NCBI GenBank assembly: GCA_017420845.1
Contig: JAFQOC010000193.1
Location: 1-5,918, forward strand
DNA from: Clostridia bacterium
GTDB lineage: Bacteria; Bacillota; Clostridia; Oscillospirales; CAG-272
Reading direction: 5' to 3'
DNA: 5,918 nucleotides
Shown piece by piece: positions 1-4,663 of this stretch (position 1 is the stretch's first letter; each line of letters begins with the position of its first letter). The notes beneath the pieces are model-generated. The model did not search any database and was not told the DNA's origin. It saw only the letters and a program-made list of their open reading frames with translations. The position numbers were made by a program, and so were the translations under genes.

Positions 1-51
1 GGGTTCAAGCTGCGCCGGGGTGAAAGCAACATATACAACGAGGTTGATTGA
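1..51 (+). CDS. Possible C-terminal end of an upstream gene (partial, unidentified)
   Basis: Reading from base 1, frame 1 gives 16 residues (GFKLRRGESNIYNEVD) followed by TGA at 49-51. The codon choice and residue mix look like ordinary protein, and a charged C-terminal end is plausible. The 5' part lies outside the window, so neither family nor start can be given. The alternative is that frame 2, open from the edge to 250, is the real C-terminus; its composition after about base 60 (Gly/Pro/Asn-rich, then TPPRYGRLSK) looks more like translated intergenic DNA. Identification is impossible from this fragment alone. Confidence 0.35.
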   Translation, partial: GFKLRRGESNIYNEVD

Positions 52-116
52 GCGGCTCGAGGGCAGGCTCGCTTGGGAGACGGTTGATGAGAGCGATATG
101 GGGGAGAGAACCTCGG

Positions 117-140
117 GGGGCAACCCCGGCGATTTGCCCC
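117..140. repeat. GC-rich inverted repeat / hairpin
   Basis: GGGGCAA at 117-123 pairs perfectly with TTGCCCC at 134-140, leaving a 10-nt loop. No T-run follows, so this is not a canonical terminator. The 5' arm can alternatively pair with CCCC at 124-127. Its function is unknown and it may be incidental. Confidence 0.4.
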
Positions 141-293
141 GAAATAATCCCGGCGAGCAGATAGCACACGCGATACTTGAATATTCAGGAAAAAATCATA
201 TAAAGAACACAGAACCCACACCCCCTCGCTACGGCCGTTTGTCAAAATAGAAGTGCCCAAGAAAAAAACTTGCGTTCTATAATGTTTGTTACT

Positions 294-319
294 TTTTTCC
301 AAAACAAAATTCGGAAAAA
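294..319. promoter_or_regulatory. AT-rich inverted repeat just upstream of the -35 (candidate operator)
   Basis: TTTTTCC ending at 300 and GGAAAAA at 313-319 form 7-bp arms around a 12-nt AT-rich centre. With a one-base bulge the symmetry extends outward to ACT (291-293) and AGT (319-321 region). The repeat ends four bases before the -35 hexamer, where an activator or repressor commonly binds, and the A/T tracts could also act as an UP-type element. Low complexity makes chance symmetry possible; no known operator consensus is recognised. Confidence 0.3.
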
Positions 320-322
320 GTA

Positions 323-351
323 TTGCAAAATATCCGGGAACATGTTATAAT
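323..351 (+). promoter_or_regulatory. Sigma-A type promoter of the polysaccharide regulatory operon
   Basis: The -35 box is TTGCAA at 323-328, the spacer is exactly 17 bp, and the -10 box is a perfect TATAAT at 346-351. A TG dinucleotide at 343-344 gives an extended -10 (TGTTATAAT). The expected transcription start is about 357-359. This is the best promoter match upstream of the first gene at 584, and no comparable match is seen between the genes, so all five genes are probably transcribed from here. The match to consensus predicts strong basal activity. Confidence 0.8.
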
Positions 352-357
352 ATTACA

Positions 358-583
358 GGAGTATGTAAAACTGGCGTAGTACGCCTTTAAAATATTTTGC
401 GTTGAAATAGATTGATTTGGTGCTAACAAATCGCACAAAATGTCTTTTTGCAAAGGGAAACGATTTTGCGCGAGTCGTTGTAGACGTTTAAAGCTCGGGC
501 GTGCATGCTCTGTGTTCTGCCCTCCATGCTCGGCGGAACAAAACTGTTTTTTTGAATTCTTGAATTAAGCAGAGGAAAAGACC
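358..583 (+). promoter_or_regulatory. Long 5' leader (about 225 nt) of the operon with several hairpins
   Basis: The distance from the predicted transcription start to the first start codon is about 225 nt, far more than needed for translation. Small stems visible are GGCGT/ACGCC at 373-377/381-385; GATTTG/CAAATC at 414-419/427-432, which competes with GTGC/GCAC at 420-423/433-436; GCAAA/TTTGC at 450-454/465-469; and the 9-bp stem at 513-540. No open frame with a ribosome binding site was noticed in it. It matches no riboswitch class that I can recognise. Long leaders of capsule operons are known targets of processive antitermination factors such as LoaP or of RNA-binding regulators, but which one applies here is not visible. 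Confidence 0.45.
513..553 (+). terminator. Leader hairpin followed by T-run (possible attenuator)
   Basis: TGTTCTGCC at 513-521 pairs with GGCGGAACA at 532-540: nine pairs including one G-U, with a 10-nt loop. Seven consecutive T lie at 547-553, separated from the stem by six bases (AAACTG). A canonical intrinsic terminator has the T-run directly after the stem, so termination here would be inefficient or would need a factor. An alternative 4-bp stem, GGGC at 497-500 with GCCC at 519-522, would exclude the main stem. The element ends about 30 nt before the first start codon. Confidence 0.3.
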
Positions 584-1357
584 ATGGAGAATAAAACCAA
601 CGAATACTATACGATTGATTTGATGCATATTCTGAAAACGATAGCGCAAAAATTTTGGCTGGTCGTTTTGGCCGGATTGCTCGCGGCAGGCATCGGTTTT
701 TCGTATGCGTCGTTCGTGATCACACCGACCTATTCCTCTTCCATTATGCTGTATGTCAACAATACCTCCTTCTCTCTTGGCAATACCAGCTTCAGCATCA
801 GTAGCTCCCAGATCCAGGCCGCTCAGAATCTGGTTAAAACCTACAGCGTGATTCTGAACAATCGCACCACCCTGGAGCGTGTGATTGAAAAAACCAATGT
901 TCCTTATACATATCAGCAGCTTTCCGGAATGATCGAGGCAGTTCCTGCCAACGAGACCGAAATCATGAAGGTGACCGTTACGGCCACCGACCCTTATGAG
1001 GCCGCGCTGATCGCGAACTGCATTGCGGAGGTTCTGCCCGTGCGTGTTTCCGAGATCGTGGACGGTGCTTCCATGGAGGTGGTGGATTCGGCGATCCCCG
1101 AGCTGCAGAAGGTCGCGCCCAGTGTTACCAGGTACACGGCGGTGGGGTTGATTTTGGGTGCTCTGCTGGCTGTTGCGGTTCTGATCGTGGTCGCCTTGTT
1201 GGACGGTACCATCCACGATGAGGACTACATTCTCCAAAACTACAATTGTCCGATTCTGGCCAAGGTGCCCAATCTGCTGCGTTCCGGAAGCAAGAGCTAC
1301 GCTTATTACTACCGGGATGGGCACGATACCGGCAAAGACATGAAAGGCAAGAAATAA
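584..1357 (+). CDS. Wzz/YveK-family capsule chain-length regulator and BY-kinase activator (CpsC/CapA-like)
   Basis: The 257-residue protein has the classical co-polymerase layout: a short cytoplasmic N-terminus with the IDLMHILKTIAQKFW lead-in, a first membrane helix at about 24-46, an extracytoplasmic loop at about 47-183, a second helix at about 185-206, and a cytoplasmic tail of about 50 residues. The tail begins LDGTIHDEDYI and continues NCPILAKVPNL, typical of the segment through which Gram-positive CpsC/CapA proteins dock on and activate their separate tyrosine kinase. Two prolines (172 and 179) precede helix 2, as in the proline-containing segment of the family. The loop has a short duplication, NTSFSL / NTSFSI, at about 60-72. 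The ATG at 584 has AGAGG at 571-575, 8 nt upstream. It is the first gene of the operon; the kinase follows after 17 nt. Known role of the family: control of polysaccharide chain length and export together with the kinase. Confidence 0.9.
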   Translation: MENKTNEYYTIDLMHILKTIAQKFWLVVLAGLLAAGIGFSYASFVITPTYSSSIMLYVNNTSFSLGNTSFSISSSQIQAAQNLVKTYSVILNNRTTLERVIEKTNVPYTYQQLSGMIEAVPANETEIMKVTVTATDPYEAALIANCIAEVLPVRVSEIVDGASMEVVDSAIPELQKVAPSVTRYTAVGLILGALLAVAVLIVVALLDGTIHDEDYILQNYNCPILAKVPNLLRSGSKSYAYYYRDGHDTGKDMKGKK

Positions 1358-1374
1358 GGAGGGCGGACAGAACA

Positions 1375-2187
1375 ATGGGACTCTTTAAAAATAAAAACCG
1401 CCATGCTCCTTTCGCAGGCGACACACATCAACGGACGCTTCATAAGAATCTGGATTTTACCGCCACCGAGCAGTACAAGCTTTTGCGTGCCAATTTGCAC
1501 TTCACGATCCCTGAGGGAACCAAATGCCCCGTGATTGGCGTGACCAGCTCCATGCGAGGAGAGGGCAAGAGTACAACGGCTGTCAACCTGTCCTACGTAT
1601 TGGCGGAGCAGGGAAGCAAGGTTTTGCTCATAGACGGCGACCTCCGCATTCCCTCGGTGGCAAAGAAAATGGATATCCCCGGCTCTCCCGGCTTGACCGA
1701 CGTGCTTATGGATCGGGACGTGCCGACGGAGGCGTTCAAGTCCGAAATTTTGGACAACTGGTACGTTATGCCCTCGGGCGACATTCCTCCCAATCCCTCC
1801 GAGCTGCTGGGCTCCCACCGTATGGCTCTTGCCCTGGAGCGATTGAGAGAGGTCTTTGACTACATCGTCATCGACCTGCCTCCCGTGAACATTGTTTCGG
1901 ATGCGTTGGCCATCGCTGCCTATATTACCGGCATGGTGGTGGTGATTCGTGAGGATTACACCGAGAAAAAGGAGCTGGAGCACTGCTTCAGACAGCTGAA
2001 GCTTTCTGACGTCAACGTCCTCGGTTGTGTTATGAACGAGGCAAAGGCGGGCGGCGGTGCTTACGGAAAATATAAGTATCGGAACTACCGTTACTATAAG
2101 TACTACCGCTATGAGTACAAGACTCACGACGAAGATGCGGATGGCGACAAAAAGGATGGAAAAGGTGCCGAGGACAAGAAGAAATGA
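1375..2187 (+). CDS. cpsD: BY-family tyrosine-protein kinase, CpsD/CapB/YwqD-like
   Basis: This is a 270-residue cytoplasmic P-loop kinase. Visible motifs in order: TEQYKLLRANLHF (about 31-43), the N-terminal helix that in CapB mediates ring formation; Walker A, GEGKST at 62-67; Walker A', VLLIDGDLR at 83-91; NPSELL at 140-145; Walker B, FDYIVIDLPP at 161-170. The C-terminus has a dense tyrosine cluster, ten Tyr between residues 230 and 248, the expected autophosphorylation site, followed by a Lys/Asp-rich tail to 270. The start is set at ATG 1375 because AGGAGGG lies at 1357-1363 with an 11-nt spacer; the frame stays open to 1246, but that extension overlaps the preceding gene and has no ribosome binding site. 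The stop overlaps the phosphatase start (ATGA). It should pair with the upstream Wzz-like activator and be dephosphorylated by the downstream phosphatase. Confidence 0.95.
   Translation: MGLFKNKNRHAPFAGDTHQRTLHKNLDFTATEQYKLLRANLHFTIPEGTKCPVIGVTSSMRGEGKSTTAVNLSYVLAEQGSKVLLIDGDLRIPSVAKKMDIPGSPGLTDVLMDRDVPTEAFKSEILDNWYVMPSGDIPPNPSELLGSHRMALALERLREVFDYIVIDLPPVNIVSDALAIAAYITGMVVVIREDYTEKKELEHCFRQLKLSDVNVLGCVMNEAKAGGGAYGKYKYRNYRYYKYYRYEYKTHDEDADGDKKDGKGAEDKKK
2170..2186 (+). promoter_or_regulatory. Ribosome binding site inside the kinase gene and ATGA start/stop overlap
   Basis: GAGGA at 2170-2174 lies within the last kinase codons, 9 nt before the phosphatase ATG at 2184. The kinase TGA (2185-2187) overlaps this ATG. 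The arrangement suggests translational coupling, keeping kinase and phosphatase output linked. Confidence 0.75.
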
Positions 2188-2876
2188 TTGATTGGCACAG
2201 CCATATTCTCCCGGGCATAGATGACGGAAGCCGTGATGCCGATGAAAGTCTGCGGATGCTGGACGCGTTGATCGGACAACAGGTGGATACGGTGGTGGCG
2301 ACGCCCCATTTCTATGCTGATGAAGAATCGGTAGAGGCGTTTCTCGGCAGACGAGCTCAGGCTTATGAGGCCCTCGGTCCCGGTTTGGCAGGGCGCGACG
2401 TTCGAATCTTGTGTGGCGCGGAAGTCAAATACTACGCGGGGATCAGTCGTTTGAGGGAGCTTGAACGCTTGGCGATCCAGGGAACACGGTTATTGCTTCT
2501 GGAAATGTCCATGGCGAAATGGACGGAATATACCGTCCGGGAGTTGACCGAGTTGGCAAGCACTCGCGGCTTGAAAATCGTGATGGCCCATATCGAACGG
2601 TATTTGGGATACATTGATCTGAACACCATTCGTCTTTTATGCGAAAACGGTTTGTATATGCAGGTCAATGCCGGCTTCTTCGAACGATTTCACGGTCGGA
2701 ATAAGGCGTGCAAGATGCTGGATTCCGGTTTAATCCATTTCATTGGCTCCGACTGTCATAACATGACGTTGAGGCCCCCCAGAATTGCCCCGGCATATGA
2801 GTTGATCGGGAAGCGATTTGGGGAAGATTATGTTTCTCAGATGGTCGATTTTGGGTACGATGCCCTCGAAAAATAA
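2184..2876 (+). CDS. cpsB: PHP-family tyrosine-protein phosphatase, CpsB/CapC/YwqE-like
   Basis: This 230-residue, soluble, metal-dependent phosphatase has the full CpsB signature. DWHSHILPGIDDGS at 3-16 supplies the first metal ligands (H5, H7, D13/D14). TPH at 40-42, GAE at 78-80, LLEMS at 105-109 and AHIERY at 135-140 (H136, R139) follow, and GSDCHN at 188-193 closes the metal site (D190, H192). Length is close to the pneumococcal CpsB and Bacillus YwqE enzymes. Known activity of the family: manganese-dependent removal of phosphate from the tyrosine cluster of the cognate kinase. The gene overlaps the kinase by 4 nt. All catalytic motifs seem intact, so it should be active. It is unrelated to the low-molecular-weight phosphatases (Wzb type) that do this job in many Gram-negative bacteria. 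Confidence 0.95.
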   Translation: MIDWHSHILPGIDDGSRDADESLRMLDALIGQQVDTVVATPHFYADEESVEAFLGRRAQAYEALGPGLAGRDVRILCGAEVKYYAGISRLRELERLAIQGTRLLLLEMSMAKWTEYTVRELTELASTRGLKIVMAHIERYLGYIDLNTIRLLCENGLYMQVNAGFFERFHGRNKACKMLDSGLIHFIGSDCHNMTLRPPRIAPAYELIGKRFGEDYVSQMVDFGYDALEK

Positions 2877-2903
2877 AATTAATCCATAAAGGAGATAATT
2901 GAC

Positions 2904-3596
2904 ATGAAAAAAATTATGATGCTTTGTATGGTGTGCCTGATGATGGTGAGCCTGTGCATTCCTTCCGTAGCCGCCGCGGGTAGCTTTGTCGCCAGTCCTT
3001 CTGCCAATCAGGCCCCTGAGCTGATCGAGGCTGAAAACGACAAGTGCGAGGCTGAGATTGTCATTACCGCATACGTAAACAGAAATCAGCTTCCCGGTGA
3101 CAAGCGTCAGGCGATGGAGGCTGCTTATGCCGATATCGTGGGTACTGCGGATCTTTCTTCTCTGAATGGGGCAATCGGCGACATAACCAAGAAGATTGGT
3201 GTGGACGTTTCCGAGCTGGCGGTGAGCGATCTGTTTGACATCAGCATGACTGAGTGCGCTAGTCACGGCGAGCACGGTGAGTTCGACATCACCCTGAAGG
3301 CCGAGACTCTGGGGAATTTCGTTTGCCTGCTCCACTACTATAACGGTGAGTGGAACGTGATCGAGGGCGCAGATATTACCGATGAGAACTATCTGCAGTT
3401 CTCTCAGGATACGTTCTCTCCCTTCGCCATCGTAGTGTACACCGGCGAGCAGGACATCCAGGAGGATGAGAATGCTTCGCTTGTCGGTGTCATTGTTGCT
3501 TCCGCCTCGACTGCCGGTGTCGGTATCTACCTGGGTGTGAAGTTTGACGTGTTCACTAAGGCCGCCGCTAAGGTCGCAAAGGTCTTTAAAAAATAA
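2904..3596 (+). CDS. Unrecognised exported, C-terminally membrane-anchored protein of the polysaccharide operon
   Basis: The 230-residue product has a Sec signal peptide: MKK, a hydrophobic core to about residue 20, then a likely cleavage at AAA/G near 25. The exported domain (about 26-190) is acidic and appears mixed alpha/beta; it includes KRQAMEAAYADIVG (about 67-80), VSDLFDIS (107-114), NFVCLLHYYNGEWNVIEG (138-155) and TFSPFAIVVYTGE (170-182). The SPFAIV end resembles the last strand seen in many Clostridia surface proteins. A second hydrophobic helix at about 192-212 is followed by a Lys-rich tail ending KVAKVFKK, which predicts an outside domain with the C-terminus in the cytoplasm. The start ATG at 2904 has AAAGGAGA at 2888-2895. 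No enzymatic motif is recognised. Position between phosphatase and LCP gene suggests a role in polysaccharide assembly, sensing or attachment; that is inference only. Confidence 0.85.
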   Translation: MKKIMMLCMVCLMMVSLCIPSVAAAGSFVASPSANQAPELIEAENDKCEAEIVITAYVNRNQLPGDKRQAMEAAYADIVGTADLSSLNGAIGDITKKIGVDVSELAVSDLFDISMTECASHGEHGEFDITLKAETLGNFVCLLHYYNGEWNVIEGADITDENYLQFSQDTFSPFAIVVYTGEQDIQEDENASLVGVIVASASTAGVGIYLGVKFDVFTKAAAKVAKVFKK

Positions 3597-3605
3597 TTTT
3601 TAGGC

Positions 3606-3624
3606 GGAAGGAGAACGGGTTTTG
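3606..3624 (+). promoter_or_regulatory. Strong ribosome binding site setting a TTG start
   Basis: AAGGAGA at 3608-3614 stands 7 nt before TTG at 3622-3624. No ATG or GTG is suitably placed, and the following residues form the membrane helix expected of an LCP protein, so TTG is accepted as the start. Confidence 0.75.
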
Positions 3625-4605
3625 AGAAAGCTGTTCATCGATAAATTGCCGATACTGATAGTTGGTCTTGTGGCTGTCTTTCTCATTGTGGCTGTTTTCT
3701 TGTACATTGAAAAGTGGGATGAGAAACAAGGGAATTTCCCGGAGCATGAGGTGACGGACCCGACCATCGAGCATAACGGCACCTCGTACGTCCCCAAGGA
3801 CACCCTTGAAACCTTCCTCGTACTGGGACTGGATAAGTACGACGGAGAGGGGCACGCCGATTCCTACAATAATAACATGCAGGCCGATTTCCTACTGCTG
3901 TTCGTTTTGGATAACGCAACAAAGCAATATACCGCCATCCACATCAACCGGGATACCATGGTGGATGTGAACGTATTGGGTGTGGCCGGTAATAAGGTGG
4001 ACACGATCAGAAAGCAAATCGCCCTTGCCCACACCTATGGAAACGGTCGGGACGTAAGCTGTCACAATACGGCAGACTCTGTCTCCTCCCTGCTGATGGG
4101 TGTGAAGGTGAACCATTACATTTCCGTGACCCTGGATGCTGTGACGGTCATGAATGACCTGGTCGGCGGCGTTGAGGTGGTTGTGCTGGATGACTTTACC
4201 GGCATTGACAACACCCTGGTGAAGGGGGAAACGGTGACGCTGAAGGGGAGCCAGGCTCTCACCTACATTCGCACTCGCGAGGCTTTGGAGAACAACACCA
4301 ATACCAATCGCATGAAGCGACAGGAGCAGTATCTGGAATCGCTTTTGGATTCATTCAAGAAATCCGTGGCAAAAGATGACGAATTTATCGTGGAAGCGTC
4401 CTTGAAAATGTCTGATCACATCATTTCGGATCGTTCTGTAACCCAACTGCAGGCTTTGGCGGAAAAATTTGATGAATATGAATTCCTGGGAATTCGAGGC
4501 ATCGAGGGTGAATCGGTGGTTGGCAAGGAATTTATGGAATTCTACCCCGATGAGAGTGCGGTCAAGGAACTGGTCGTTAACTTGTTTTATAAACCTAAGG
4601 CATAG
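3622..4605 (+). CDS. LytR-CpsA-Psr (LCP) family protein, probable cell-wall polysaccharide ligase
   Basis: This 327-residue protein has an N-terminal membrane helix (about 9-29) and an extracytoplasmic LCP domain (about 63-285). Visible family landmarks: FLVLGLDKYDGE (65-76), AIHINRDTMVDV (105-116, with R110 and D111), the SVSSLLMGVKVNHYISVTLDAV region (153-174), MNDLVGGVEV (177-186), LKGSQALTYIRTRE (207-220, with R217 and R219) and NRMKRQEQYL (229-238). These arginines and aspartates bind the lipid pyrophosphate and metal in characterised LCP enzymes. One motif differs: where most members have R-S-D-T this protein reads Q87-A-D89-F, keeping the Asp but losing the Arg. Known role of the family: transfer of lipid-linked polymers (teichoic acid, capsule) to peptidoglycan. 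The start is TTG 3622, supported by its ribosome binding site. It is the last gene of the operon, 47 nt ahead of the terminator's distal T-run end. Confidence 0.9.
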   Translation: MRKLFIDKLPILIVGLVAVFLIVAVFLYIEKWDEKQGNFPEHEVTDPTIEHNGTSYVPKDTLETFLVLGLDKYDGEGHADSYNNNMQADFLLLFVLDNATKQYTAIHINRDTMVDVNVLGVAGNKVDTIRKQIALAHTYGNGRDVSCHNTADSVSSLLMGVKVNHYISVTLDAVTVMNDLVGGVEVVVLDDFTGIDNTLVKGETVTLKGSQALTYIRTREALENNTNTNRMKRQEQYLESLLDSFKKSVAKDDEFIVEASLKMSDHIISDRSVTQLQALAEKFDEYEFLGIRGIEGESVVGKEFMEFYPDESAVKELVVNLFYKPKA

Positions 4606-4654
4606 AAAAACGCCATACAGGGTGTGAGCTTCACTCTGTATGGCGTTTTTTTTT
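4606..4654. terminator. Bidirectional intrinsic terminator between convergent genes
   Basis: CGCCATACAGGGTG at 4611-4624 pairs with CACTCTGTATGGCG at 4632-4645 (14 pairs, one of them G-U) around a 7-nt loop. Five A at 4606-4610 precede the stem and nine T at 4646-4654 follow it. On the + strand this is a textbook strong terminator directly after the LCP stop. Read on the - strand, the A-run becomes a T-run, so it also ends the opposing gene, whose stop codon is 9 nt away. Confidence 0.95.
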
Positions 4655-4663
4655 GCTTGGGTC

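Larger units (their letters stand above)
52..322. other. Intergenic region without a convincing gene
   Basis: Between the putative upstream stop and the operon promoter I see no gene with a ribosome binding site and protein-like codon use. The frame 20-250 is open (GTG start) but has no Shine-Dalgarno sequence. The stretch holds a GC-rich hairpin (117-140), a direct repeat (122-132 and 146-156, 10 of 11 bases identical, containing CCCGGCGA) and an AT-rich inverted repeat next to the promoter (294-319). Base composition shifts from GC-rich before about 170 to strongly AT-rich after 250, as expected for the approach to a promoter. I see no intrinsic terminator for an upstream gene. Confidence 0.5.

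Noticed and set aside
20..250. Open frame of 76 codons with GTG start
   Set aside because: It has no Shine-Dalgarno sequence, starts inside the probable end of the upstream gene, and its Gly/Pro/Asn-rich product resembles translated intergenic DNA. A partial C-terminus in this frame cannot be excluded.
278..283. Second TATAAT as a possible upstream promoter
   Set aside because: No -35-like hexamer occurs 16-18 bp before it and there is no extended -10 TG; the site at 346-351 is far better.
1246..1374. N-terminal extension of the kinase frame
   Set aside because: It overlaps the Wzz-like gene, has no ribosome binding site, and the extra residues are Arg/Gln-rich without family resemblance; ATG 1375 with AGGAGGG is the start.
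488..1375. 295-codon antisense frame
   Set aside because: It lies opposite the Wzz-like gene, contains no recognisable domain, and is rich in His/Arg/Gln/Asn as expected for the shadow of a real gene.
1309..2127. 272-codon antisense frame
   Set aside because: It is the shadow of the kinase gene, whose motifs, start and ribosome binding site are all on the + strand.
2904..2981. Lipoprotein signal in the unknown exported protein
   Set aside because: The residues before the Cys at 18 (V-S-L-C) do not fit a lipobox because Leu occupies the -1 position; an ordinary signal peptidase I site at AAA/G is more likely.
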